A stretch of DNA of 11,935 bases from Oscillospiraceae bacterium (GCA_016303195.1 JAEDMD010000040.1:1-11935); one strand, 5' to 3'. Shown: positions 1-7,543, counted from the first letter of the stretch. Notes: a model not told the origin generated them from the sequence alone. Numbers and translations are program-made.

Positions 1-1405
1 GGTTTGTCGGTCTGTCGAGAAGAAGCACGTTTGAGCCGAAAAGCATCATGCGTGAGAACATACATCTCACCTTTTCACCGCCTGAAAGTACGTTTACAGG
101 CTTATATACGTCATCACCTGAGAAAAGCATACGTCCGAGGAAGCCACGGAGATAAGTCTCTGTCTCGTCCTTTACGGAATACTGTCTTATCCAGTCGAGA
201 ATGGAAAGTTCACAGCCGTTGAAGTATTCGCCGTTGTCAACAGGCATATATGAAGTAGTAACTGAAACGCCCCACTTGAAAGTTCCCTCGTCGGGCTGTT
301 CCTCTTCCATGAGTATCTTGAACAGCATTGTTATTGCCTGCTCGCTTTCGCCGATAAAAGCGACCTTGTCAGTGCGTCCAAGTGTGAAGCTGACATTGTT
401 AAGCAGTTTTACTCCGTCAACAGTCTTTGAAATGCCATCCACCTGTAAAACGTCCTTGCCAAGCTCTCTGTCCATATCGAAGCCGATGAACGGATAACGT
501 CTGCTTGATGCAGGAAGTTCCTCAACAGTCAGCTTTTCAATGAGCTTACGTCTTGAAGTTGCCTGGTTGGATTTTGATTTATTTGCAGAGAATCGGGCGA
601 TGAAGTCTTTCAGTTCCTTTATCTTTTCCTCGTTCTTCTTGTTCTGCTGTTTTATCATTCGCTGGATAAGCTGACTGGATTCGTACCAGAAATCGTAGTT
701 GCCCACATACATCTTTATCTTATTGTAGTCGATATCAACAATGTGAGTGCAGACATTGTTGAGGAAGTGACGGTCATGGGAAACAACGATAACTGTACCG
801 AAATACTCGGAAAGGAATTCTTCAAGCCAGCGTACTGCGTCAATATCAAGATGGTTTGTAGGCTCGTCCAGAAGAATAATATCAGGATTGCCGAAAAGCG
901 CCTGTGCAAGGAGAACCTTTACCTTTTCGTTACCCGAAAGCAGAGACATCTGAGTATACATGATATCCTCCGAAAGGCCAAGACCCTGTATCAGCTTTGA
1001 AGCATCGGATTCAGCCTCCCAGCCGTTGAGTTCAGCAAATTCAGCTTCAAGCTCCGAAGCCTTTACGCCATCCTCCTCGGTGAAGTCTTCCTTAGCGTAA
1101 AGAGCATCCTTTTCCTGCATTATCTCGTAAAGACGGGCATTTCCCATAATTACCGTATCAAGAACGCTGTACTCGTCATAAGCGAAGTGATCCTGTTTGA
1201 GGACGCTGAGACGCTCCTCCTTCGGCATTACGACCTCGCCCGAAGCAGGTTCGAGTTCACCGCAGAGAACACGGAGAAAAGTTGACTTACCGGCACCGTT
1301 TGCGCCGATGACACCATAGCAGTTGCCGTTGGTGAATTTCAGGTTTACATTTTTGAATAGCGTTGATCCTCCGAACTGAACGCTGACATTACTAACTGTT
1401 ATCAT
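1..1405 (-). CDS. ABC-F family ATPase, YkpA/YbiT-like (partial, C-terminus outside window)
   Basis: Cytosolic ABC-F protein with two nucleotide-binding domains and no membrane segment; relatives act on the ribosome or in translation stress. 468 residues are visible and about 70 are probably missing. NBD1 has an intact Walker A (GANGAGKS, 34-41), a degenerate signature (LSGNEKV, 156-162) and an intact Walker B (LLDEPTNHLD, E181). A charged linker follows (about 245-300, RFSANKSKSNQ). NBD2 has a good signature (LSGGEKVR, 440-447), but its Walker A is GESEQAIT (352-359) without the lysine, and its Walker B reads LLLDRPTN (461-468), with Arg465 where the catalytic Glu is expected. One composite ATP site therefore looks intact and the other dead. 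From memory, B. subtilis YkpA also lacks the NBD2 Walker A lysine; I do not recall the Arg there. The start is ATG at 1405, 3 bases after GGAGGT (1409-1414). The gene is monocistronic from its own promoter. Family assignment is firm, exact subfamily fairly sure. Confidence 0.93.
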   Translation of the reverse strand, partial: MITVSNVSVQFGGSTLFKNVNLKFTNGNCYGVIGANGAGKSTFLRVLCGELEPASGEVVMPKEERLSVLKQDHFAYDEYSVLDTVIMGNARLYEIMQEKDALYAKEDFTEEDGVKASELEAEFAELNGWEAESDASKLIQGLGLSEDIMYTQMSLLSGNEKVKVLLAQALFGNPDIILLDEPTNHLDIDAVRWLEEFLSEYFGTVIVVSHDRHFLNNVCTHIVDIDYNKIKMYVGNYDFWYESSQLIQRMIKQQNKKNEEKIKELKDFIARFSANKSKSNQATSRRKLIEKLTVEELPASSRRYPFIGFDMDRELGKDVLQVDGISKTVDGVKLLNNVSFTLGRTDKVAFIGESEQAITMLFKILMEEEQPDEGTFKWGVSVTTSYMPVDNGEYFNGCELSILDWIRQYSVKDETETYLRGFLGRMLFSGDDVYKPVNVLSGGEKVRCMFSRMMLFGSNVLLLDRPTN

Positions 1406-1433
1406 AGTACCTCCAATTTATTTACTGTATAGT

Positions 1434-1462
1434 ATTATATCACACTTCTTTCTGTTTGTCCA
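1434..1462 (-). promoter_or_regulatory. Sigma-A promoter of the ABC-F gene
   Basis: On the minus strand, TGGACA (1462-1457) and TATAAT (1439-1434) are separated by exactly 17 bases, about 30 bases upstream of the ABC-F start codon. This is one mismatch from the vegetative consensus. The short leader leaves no room for the long attenuator seen before antibiotic-inducible ABC-F genes, which argues for housekeeping expression. Confidence 0.8.
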
Positions 1463-1532
1463 GTTGTTCAGATATTTACAGCACAGAATATCATCCGACA
1501 GAAAATTATTGATAAAAAAGTGAATAAAACAA

Positions 1533-1553
1533 GGGGCGCTATAAAAGCGCCCC
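1533..1553 (-). terminator. Rho-independent terminator of the mannanase gene
   Basis: An 8-bp perfect GC-rich stem (GGGGCGCT with AGCGCCCC) and a 5-base loop lie 18 bases beyond the mannanase stop codon. Read on the minus strand, the stem is followed by a T-rich run (TTGTTTTATTC, then six Ts), which fits an intrinsic terminator for the leftward gene and separates it from the ABC-F promoter. Confidence 0.85.
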
Positions 1554-1570
1554 ATAATATACTTATACAA

Positions 1571-3508
1571 TTATTTTGCAGGCATCTCAGGGAGCTTGTC
1601 TATCAGCTTCAGCATATACTTCTGAATTGCCAGTGCATCCTTGTTTGTAATGCCGTTGCCGGTAGATTCGCAGTCTGCATTCTTCTCGCCCTTTTCAGTG
1701 ATATGATTCTTATCACTGCCTGTTTTGCTGAATTTGCCCGGATTTGCAAGTGACTGCATGACCAGTACAGCATCGGAAAGGGTCACTTCTCCATCAACGT
1801 TTGCATCTCCGTACAGAACATCTCCATCGACTTTTGCAGTAGTTGATGCAGTTGTTTCAGTTGACTTTGAAGAAGTAGTTGTCTTGCTTGTTGTGGTTGC
1901 TGTTGTTGTGGATTTTGTGGTTTCTGAACTGCTCCCACCGCCGTAAAGATCAGCAGGAAGCTCATCAAGAGTAATGCAGTATTCGCTCTGATACATCTTC
2001 TTCAGTTCGTCATAGTCCTGATAATTTTCACCGAGGAATGCTGTTCCGCCGTCCTCACCGCCGTCATACCACGGGCAGAAATACAGCCAGCCTGCATCCT
2101 CAACAAGGAGGTTGTCCAGAGCAGGGATAGTGTCATTTTCAGCCATTGCTACCATCTTCTTACCGTCGGTAAGCTGATAGAGTGAATGGAACTTTCCTGC
2201 GATAGCAAGCAGATTCGGGCCGCTGCTCTTACCGTCGCCACGGTTGTACTCAACATTGTACTTATCGTATGCAACTATATCCACATACTCATCACCGGGA
2301 TACCACTTCGGTGATGATTCATAGTCATAGCTGTTGAATTCCCAGATTATATTGTGAAGCTCATACTTCTCGGTAAGCTGAGTATACAGATACTTCCAGA
2401 GTTCCTTGTAAACCTCAGGACCTCTGTCGCCCCACCAGAACCATGCTGTGCCGTCGCCGTAAAGTCCGTCATTTCCCTGTGCTTCATGGAGCGGGCGGAA
2501 GATGATCGGGATATTCTCATCCTGTAACTTTTTAAGCTGTTCAGCAAGCATTTTTATAGCTTCGTTGAAGTATTCCTGTTCCTTTGTGCCTTCTTTGAGG
2601 ACATTCGCAGTGTTGAATGTGCTGTTTGAAGCCTGATAATTCTTATATGTACACTGTTTCCAGTCAACTTCGTCGCCGAGAGTATAATTCTCAAAGTCGA
2701 TAGGAACATTGATATGCCATGAAGCTGTAAGGATGCCGTTACGCTCCTTTACCCATGCGATAGCACGTTCAGTTGTGCCGTCCTCCCAGCCGTAAAGCGG
2801 ATTGTAGTTCATGAAATCAAGTCCACGGATAGCAGGAACTTTACCTGTCAGGTCTTCAAGGAATTCGTTCTCCCACTCATAGTTATTTTTGTGACCGCCA
2901 CCGTAAATTTCCTGCTGACCTGAGATAACGTGCTTGCCATAAACGCTCTTGAGATACTTCATAAGCGCCTGTGTTTCGGCAGTTGCCTTAGAGTCTACGC
3001 ATACATCGGTAGCCTTTGCATAGTCATGCTTGTCTGCCTTTGAAACTGTAACGGTGTCAATAGCCATGTAGCCGTATTTGCTTGGGAATTCGATGGTATT
3101 CTCGCCCTTGTTCATACGGAAAAGACCGAAATCAACGTCTACCCAGTCCTCGGTATAGCCGACTTTCATCATCTTCTCATTACCGTTTACAGAACAGGTC
3201 TGTTCTCTGCCATCCTCGTTAAGTACCTGAATAGCCTTTACCGAAACGTCATACATTCCGTCCTCAGGAACAGTTACAGTAAACGATAAAGTGCCGTTAG
3301 TAAGATACGCAAAGCCATCGCCTGACCATTCCTTTGGTGCAGGGCCGTAATTCTCTTTCCAGAGTGAAGCGCCTTCCATATTTTCTCCTTCGATGGTATA
3401 TGGGAAAGTGGTTTCTCCTGCGGCAAATACATTAGAAATGCCTGTGAACTGTGCTGCTGTCATTGCAGCTGCAGCGGCGATAGCAGCCGCTTTTTTTAAG
3501 TATTTCAT
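1571..3508 (-). CDS. Secreted cellulosomal endo-beta-1,4-mannanase (CBM35-GH26-dockerin I)
   Basis: Retaining glycoside hydrolase predicted to cut beta-1,4-mannan or galactomannan outside the cell while docked on a scaffoldin. Order in 645 residues: Sec signal peptide (1-29, KK then Ala-rich core, VFA cut); CBM35-like module (about 34-157, starting FPYTIEGENM and ending AIDTVTVSKA); GH26 domain (about 170-520) with acid/base Glu342 in FRPLHE, the WFWWG strand (356-360) and nucleophile Glu457 in MAENDT; Ser/Thr linker (523-560); type I dockerin (566-640) with calcium loops DANVDGEVTLSD and DCESTGNGITNKD. The dockerin, with its long inter-repeat insert (about 589-610), looks like R. flavefaciens forms. 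The start is the ATG at 3508, 9 bases after AGGAGG (3523-3518). An in-frame ATG at 3517 directly abuts that SD and would add three residues; the longer reading from 3592 lacks an SD. Mannanase is favoured over other GH26 activities because of the CBM35. Confidence 0.95.
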   Translation of the reverse strand: MKYLKKAAAIAAAAAMTAAQFTGISNVFAAGETTFPYTIEGENMEGASLWKENYGPAPKEWSGDGFAYLTNGTLSFTVTVPEDGMYDVSVKAIQVLNEDGREQTCSVNGNEKMMKVGYTEDWVDVDFGLFRMNKGENTIEFPSKYGYMAIDTVTVSKADKHDYAKATDVCVDSKATAETQALMKYLKSVYGKHVISGQQEIYGGGHKNNYEWENEFLEDLTGKVPAIRGLDFMNYNPLYGWEDGTTERAIAWVKERNGILTASWHINVPIDFENYTLGDEVDWKQCTYKNYQASNSTFNTANVLKEGTKEQEYFNEAIKMLAEQLKKLQDENIPIIFRPLHEAQGNDGLYGDGTAWFWWGDRGPEVYKELWKYLYTQLTEKYELHNIIWEFNSYDYESSPKWYPGDEYVDIVAYDKYNVEYNRGDGKSSGPNLLAIAGKFHSLYQLTDGKKMVAMAENDTIPALDNLLVEDAGWLYFCPWYDGGEDGGTAFLGENYQDYDELKKMYQSEYCITLDELPADLYGGGSSSETTKSTTTATTTSKTTTSSKSTETTASTTAKVDGDVLYGDANVDGEVTLSDAVLVMQSLANPGKFSKTGSDKNHITEKGEKNADCESTGNGITNKDALAIQKYMLKLIDKLPEMPAK

Positions 3509-3580
3509 GTTTTTCATCCTCCTGTGGATATGTTTATATTTTCTGTCAGTCCTGCCTAAAGAACCGATCTTATCACTTTT

Positions 3581-3609
3581 ATTATATGTCATAATAACGG
3601 AAATGTCAA
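3581..3609 (-). promoter_or_regulatory. Perfect-consensus sigma-A promoter of the mannanase gene
   Basis: On the minus strand, TTGACA (3609-3604) and TATAAT (3586-3581) stand 17 bases apart: 12 of 12 consensus bases at optimal spacing. Transcription should start near 3574, giving a leader of about 65 bases before the ATG at 3508. I see no obvious operator palindrome or terminator-like stem in the leader. Confidence 0.88.
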
Positions 3610-3701
3610 TAGAATTTAAGTTCCGAGAATGTAAAATTTTTGTGATAATTTAAGTGGATAGGTTAAATTATCAGTGAATATTACTATCTGTAAAATCATT
3701 A

Positions 3702-3831
3702 TTGATACTTTTTGGTGGTAAGATATATTTCTTGTAAAACATCCGTAAAGCATAGATACGCTGACATCTCCCCACACTGTGAGGAGTCACCCTTGCCCCC
3801 ATAGATGCCGCCTTCGGCGGTTTCTATTATT
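3702..3831 (+). ncRNA. Candidate small intergenic RNA or orphan terminator (about 95 nt)
   Basis: The 413 bases between the mannanase and the rhodanese-TtcA gene hold no convincing ORF. On the plus strand a promoter-like pair, TTGATA (3702-3707) and TATATT (3724-3729) with a 16-base spacer, is followed by a stem-loop around CTCC/GGAG (3768-3771 with 3783-3786, extended by TGA/TCA). A longer hairpin follows at 3801-3827 (ATAGA/TCTAT outer stem, CCGCC-TTC-GGCGG inner stem) with T-rich sequence to 3833. No plus-strand gene lies upstream that would need this terminator, so a short independent transcript from about 3736 to 3831 is plausible. It matches no RNA family I recognise. It could equally be a repeated extragenic hairpin. 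Confidence 0.35.
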
Positions 3832-3875
3832 TTAAAAAAGTAAATGCTGTCGCCGTGCTGCTTGCAGAAAACTCA

Positions 3876-3904
3876 TTTACAAATGCCTATAAATATGATA
3901 TACT
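3876..3904 (+). promoter_or_regulatory. Promoter of the rhodanese-TtcA gene
   Basis: TTTACA (3876-3881) and TATACT (3899-3904) have a 17-base spacer. The predicted transcription start is about 3911, giving a very short leader in which the SD (GTGAGGTG, 3909-3916) lies at the extreme 5' end of the mRNA, ahead of the ATG at 3922. Confidence 0.7.
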
Positions 3905-3921
3905 TAAAGTGAGGTGTTGTT

Positions 3922-5049
3922 ATGATAAAAACTGTCACTGTCGATCAGCTTAATAAAATGAACGCTGACGAGTGTATGATAATCGATATCCGTGACGAAA
4001 CTGCTTTCGAGTACGGACATATTGACGGGTCTGTGAATATTCCGCAGGATAAAATATCCGCATCAGACCTGCCGACTGAAAAAAAACTGATAATTTATTG
4101 CCGAAGCGGTATCATAAGCGGTGAAACTGCTGAACAGCTTTGCGAAAAAGGCTTGGATGCCTATGATCTTCAGGGCGGCTATGTGGAATGGCTCAGAGTG
4201 AAAATGGAAAACCGCTCCATCACCGAACAGGTCGAGCTGAGTCTGCGTAAAAAATTCAAAAAATCCATCTGGTGCAAGTTCACCAAAGCTATCAACGAAT
4301 ATCAGCTTGTTCAGCCCAATGACCGCATTGCTGTCTGTATTTCGGGCGGTAAGGACTCCATGCTCATGGCTAAACTGTTTCAGGAACTTAAACGGCATGA
4401 TAAATTCCCCTTTGAAGTCGTATTTCTTGTGATGGATCCGGGGTACAGTCCCGAAAACCGCCGTGTCATCGAGGAAAATGCCCGTTCCATGTCCATACCC
4501 GTCCATATCTTTGAATCTACCATATTCGACTCCGTTTACAATATCGAGAAAAATCCATGTTACATCTGCGCCCGTATGCGCCGTGGATACCTTTACAGCA
4601 AAGCTAAGGAACTGGGATGCAACAAGATCGCTCTCGGTCATCATTTTGACGATGTTATCGAAACTATCCTTATGGGAATGTTGTACGGCGGTCAGGTACA
4701 GACCATGATGCCGAAACTCCACAGCACTAATTTTGAGGGAATGGAGCTTATCCGCCCTCTTTACCTCGTTCGTGAGGACGAGATAAAGCATTGGCGTGAC
4801 TACAACGGTCTGCATTTCATCCAGTGTGCCTGCAAATTTACAGATACCTGCACCACCTGCGCTCCTGACAGCCGTTCAGTATCTAAGCGCCTTGAAATAA
4901 AAAATCTCATTGCACAGCTCAAACAGGTGAATCCGCAGGTTGAAAAGAATATTTTCAGAAGCGTGGAAAATGTTAACCTCAGTACAGTTATCGCTTATAA
5001 ACAGCATGGTGAAGTCCATCATTTCCTCGATGATTATTATGGGGAATGA
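3922..5049 (+). CDS. Rhodanese domain fused to TtcA-like tRNA 2-thiolation PP-loop ATPase
   Basis: Predicted cytosolic tRNA sulfur transferase. In the TtcA family the PP-loop activates C32 of tRNA with ATP, and sulfur is inserted with the help of an iron-sulfur cluster. Here a sulfur-relay domain is built in: residues 1-92 form a rhodanese domain with active-site Cys60 (IIYCRSGI) and the DLQGGYVEW ending. The PP-loop domain follows with SGGKDS (141-146), GYSPENR, the CYICARMRRG CxxC (Cys213, Cys216), LGHHFDD (238-244) and IRPLYLVRE (277-285). The third expected cluster ligand is Cys302 or Cys304 (IQCACKF), followed by an additional CTTC (Cys310, Cys313) not in the E. coli protein as I remember it. 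At 375 residues it is about one rhodanese domain longer than a bacterial TtcA. The start is the ATG 5 bases after the GAGGTG SD. A related PP-loop thiolase with another tRNA site cannot be excluded. Confidence 0.9.
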   Translation: MIKTVTVDQLNKMNADECMIIDIRDETAFEYGHIDGSVNIPQDKISASDLPTEKKLIIYCRSGIISGETAEQLCEKGLDAYDLQGGYVEWLRVKMENRSITEQVELSLRKKFKKSIWCKFTKAINEYQLVQPNDRIAVCISGGKDSMLMAKLFQELKRHDKFPFEVVFLVMDPGYSPENRRVIEENARSMSIPVHIFESTIFDSVYNIEKNPCYICARMRRGYLYSKAKELGCNKIALGHHFDDVIETILMGMLYGGQVQTMMPKLHSTNFEGMELIRPLYLVREDEIKHWRDYNGLHFIQCACKFTDTCTTCAPDSRSVSKRLEIKNLIAQLKQVNPQVEKNIFRSVENVNLSTVIAYKQHGEVHHFLDDYYGE

Positions 5050-5054
5050 ACAGC

Positions 5055-5083
5055 TTGCAAAATGTTATTGTATAGTGTATAAT
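5055..5083 (+). promoter_or_regulatory. Promoter of the lipoprotein-uvrC unit
   Basis: TTGCAA (5055-5060) and TATAAT (5078-5083) with a 17-base spacer lie just after the rhodanese-TtcA stop codon. The SD AAAGGAG (5101-5107) sits 8 bases before the ATG at 5116. No terminator stem separates this promoter from the upstream gene, so read-through is possible. Confidence 0.7.
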
Positions 5084-5115
5084 ATAGGTAAAGTATACCG
5101 AAAGGAGAATTTGAT

Positions 5116-5703
5116 ATGAATTCTTTCAAGCATTTAGCCGCTCTTACTGCCGCTTTCCTGATGGGAACTTCCCTTGTAAGCTGTGGTTCAAGAAGCGTTT
5201 CCACAAATATCGTAGATACTCCCATAATCACCGTAACCATCACCGAAACCGAACCTGTTGCCATAGCCACTGAAGAAACTGAAGCAACATCCGCCGAAAC
5301 TGTTACTGATACTGAAGCTGTAAAATCTTTAAACAAAGAAACTGCTCCAACTGTTGAGGAAACTTCCGAGGCTGTCGAAGTCACCTCCGATGAGGGCTAT
5401 CCCGTTGTGGACGATTCCTATGTAGCGTATCACTTCCGCAGTAAAAAACAGCTCAATGAACATTTTGAAAAGCATGGTGCTGAGTTTGACGGTGATTTCG
5501 ACTATCAGTCAGCCGAGGATTACGAAGAAGGCGCAAGCGATGTTATTAATAACGACGATGCCCTTTTCAAATACGAAAAAGAGGACGGCGACGGTGTCTA
5601 TTACATCGAAGCAACAAACGAATTCGTCATTCTCTCAAAGGATGGCTACATCCGCACTTATTTCCGCCCGACCAAAGGAAAAAAATATTTCGATAAGCAA
5701 TAA
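5116..5703 (+). CDS. Putative lipoprotein with C-terminal BECR-nuclease-like domain
   Basis: A 195-residue exported protein. The signal peptide (1-22) ends in a lipobox, LVSC, with Cys23 as the lipidated residue, so membrane anchoring on the outer face is expected. Residues 28-95 are a Thr/Glu-rich, low-complexity spacer without predicted fold. The compact C-terminal domain (about 102-195) starts YHFRSKKQLNEHFEKHG, continues through an acidic helix to DGVYYIEATNEFVI, and ends GYIRTYFRP. The pattern of HFxKHG, helix, then strands ending in TYFRP resembles RNase toxin domains of the Barnase-EndoU-ColicinE5/D-RelE (BECR) group that I have seen in Firmicutes; this is recognition from memory, not a search result. 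Candidate catalytic residues are His116, His120, Arg180 and Thr181. No immunity-like gene is adjacent. It is first in a unit with uvrC, 10 bases apart. It could instead be a non-enzymatic derivative of the fold. Confidence 0.72.
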   Translation: MNSFKHLAALTAAFLMGTSLVSCGSRSVSTNIVDTPIITVTITETEPVAIATEETEATSAETVTDTEAVKSLNKETAPTVEETSEAVEVTSDEGYPVVDDSYVAYHFRSKKQLNEHFEKHGAEFDGDFDYQSAEDYEEGASDVINNDDALFKYEKEDGDGVYYIEATNEFVILSKDGYIRTYFRPTKGKKYFDKQ

Positions 5704-5713
5704 CAGGTGAATT

Positions 5714-7543
5714 ATGAATCCACGTCTGCCATATCTCAGAGATAAGACTTCCAAACTGACTTCTTCACCGGGAGTCTATATAATGAAGAACAAAAAAAGC
5801 GACATCATCTACATCGGCAAGGCAAAGAATCTCCGCAACCGTGTGAGCAGTTACTTCCGTGAAAATCCCGACCATACGCCGAAAGTTGCCGCTATGGTGT
5901 CAAATGTCCATGACTACGACTTCATCGTCACTGACAGCGAATATGAAGCCCTTGTGCTGGAATGCAGTCTTATCAAACAGCATAAGCCGAAGTACAATAT
6001 CCTCCTCAAGGATGATAAGGGTTATCACTATATCCGTATCTCCGATGAGGAATATCCACGCATCACCAACGAGAAAAATACCAAGCAGTCGGGACGCTAT
6101 CTCGGCCCTTATACCAGCGGATTCATCACAAAGGAAGCCGTCAGCGAGGCTAACCGTGTTTTCATGCTCCCCACCTGCCATAAAAGATTTCCGCAGGATT
6201 TCGGCAAAGGCAGACCATGTCTGAATTATCATATCAAGACCTGCATGGGTGTCTGCCGTGGAAAGATAAGCAAATCCGACTACAATAATGCCATCGAGCA
6301 GGCTGTTGACTTTATACGAAGCGGAAGCGCTCAGTCCGTTGAACGCATGGAAGCAGAAATGAACGAAGCCGCTGAAAATCTGGAGTTTGAAAAAGCCGCC
6401 ATGCTCCGTGACCGCATTGCCGCTGTGAAAAAAGCCGCCGAAAAGCAGAAAATAGTCAACAGCGGTGTAGATTCCGCCGATATTATCGGTATCGCAGAAT
6501 ATTATGAGGGTGTTTACGTTTCTGTCCTCATGTACCGTGAAAACCGACTTTTCGACAAAGCTGTGTTTGAATTTGAAAAATCCGATGACGGTGACCTTCT
6601 TGAACAGTTCATGCAGAATTTCTACTACGGCAAGGAGGATGTGCCTAAAACTGTAATTATCGACCATCTCCCCGAAAGTGCGAAGCTTATCACGGAAATG
6701 ATGGAAAAACAGTCAGGCCGCAAGGTAAAACTCCATGTTCCACAAAAGGGCAGACAGCTTGAACTGCTTAAACTTGCAAAGAACAACAGCGCAGAATATG
6801 CCGCTATACAGAATGACCGAACAGGAAAAGAGGTCATCGCACTTGAACAGCTTGCCAAAAGTCTCGGTCTTTCCAAACCGCCACGCTATATCGAAGCCTA
6901 CGATATCTCCAATCTTTCCTCGGAATCAATGGTCGCAGGAATGGTAGTTTTTGAGGATGGCAGACCGCTGAAAAAGGCTTACAAACGCTTCACTGTCAAG
7001 GAACTTCAATTGCAGAACGATTACGGCAGTATGCATGAAGTTCTGAAAAGAAGGCTGATGCATATCGTCGATCAGGAGGGCGATGAGTATTTCAGACGCA
7101 CTCCCGACCTTATCCTCCTTGACGGCGGAAAGGGACACGTAAACGCAGTTGCACCAATATTGCGTGAACTCGGACTGGATATCCCTCTTTTCGGCATGGT
7201 CAAGGACAATAAACACCGCACACGTGCAATAGCAACAGGCGGCAGGGAGATACAGATAAATAATATGCGATCCGTTTTCGACCTCGTTACACGCATTCAG
7301 GACGAAGTTCACCGATATTCCGTAGCTTTCATGCATTCACGGCATAAAAAGTCCACCTATAATTCAGAACTGCTTTCAGTCAAGGGCATCGGTGAGAAAA
7401 AAGCCGCAAAAATCATGATGAAATACAAAACACGTGCAAATCTCTTGCAGGCAACTCCGCAGGAACTTGCTGTTACAGCAGGTGTCAGCGAGAATGTGGC
7501 TATGGAACTTTATAATGTACTTCATGCCGATGAGATAAACTGA
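5714..7543 (+). CDS. uvrC: Excinuclease ABC subunit C
   Basis: Dual-incision nuclease of nucleotide excision repair, recruited by UvrB to cut on both sides of a DNA lesion. All expected parts are present in 609 residues: GIY-YIG nuclease (GVY 20-22, YIG 33-35, Arg41, Glu78 region); the four cysteines that bind a metal or Fe-S cofactor (155, 169, 177, 181); UvrB-interacting UVR motif (about 209-244, LEFEKAAMLRDRI); RNase-H-like 5' nuclease with Asp397 (EAYDISN), Asp436, Asp470 (LLDGGKGH) and His533 (DEVHR); and tandem helix-hairpin-helix (about 553-603, VKGIGEKKA). Length is normal. The ATG follows a modest SD (AGGTG, 5705-5709) only 10 bases after the lipoprotein stop, so it is likely co-transcribed with that gene. 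It ends before the terminator at 7626-7659. No lexA-box-like sequence was recognised at the unit's promoter. Confidence 0.98.
   Translation: MNPRLPYLRDKTSKLTSSPGVYIMKNKKSDIIYIGKAKNLRNRVSSYFRENPDHTPKVAAMVSNVHDYDFIVTDSEYEALVLECSLIKQHKPKYNILLKDDKGYHYIRISDEEYPRITNEKNTKQSGRYLGPYTSGFITKEAVSEANRVFMLPTCHKRFPQDFGKGRPCLNYHIKTCMGVCRGKISKSDYNNAIEQAVDFIRSGSAQSVERMEAEMNEAAENLEFEKAAMLRDRIAAVKKAAEKQKIVNSGVDSADIIGIAEYYEGVYVSVLMYRENRLFDKAVFEFEKSDDGDLLEQFMQNFYYGKEDVPKTVIIDHLPESAKLITEMMEKQSGRKVKLHVPQKGRQLELLKLAKNNSAEYAAIQNDRTGKEVIALEQLAKSLGLSKPPRYIEAYDISNLSSESMVAGMVVFEDGRPLKKAYKRFTVKELQLQNDYGSMHEVLKRRLMHIVDQEGDEYFRRTPDLILLDGGKGHVNAVAPILRELGLDIPLFGMVKDNKHRTRAIATGGREIQINNMRSVFDLVTRIQDEVHRYSVAFMHSRHKKSTYNSELLSVKGIGEKKAAKIMMKYKTRANLLQATPQELAVTAGVSENVAMELYNVLHADEIN

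Noticed and set aside
1783..1968. Gln-rich reading frame opposite the mannanase linker (PQQQQPQQ)
   Set aside because: It is the Thr-rich linker read in another frame, a low-complexity artefact.
3509..3592. N-terminal extension of the mannanase from 3592
   Set aside because: It would place a basic non-signal segment before the signal peptide, begins inside the -10/initiation region, and has no SD; AGGAGG serves the ATG at 3508.
4063..4815. 250-codon antisense reading frame across the rhodanese-TtcA gene
   Set aside because: Opposite strand of a gene with unmistakable motifs; no SD, and the protein sequence looks like no family. Shadow frame.
5900..6667. 255-codon antisense reading frame inside uvrC
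   Set aside because: uvrC is certain on the plus strand; the antisense frame arises from codon bias and has no start signals.
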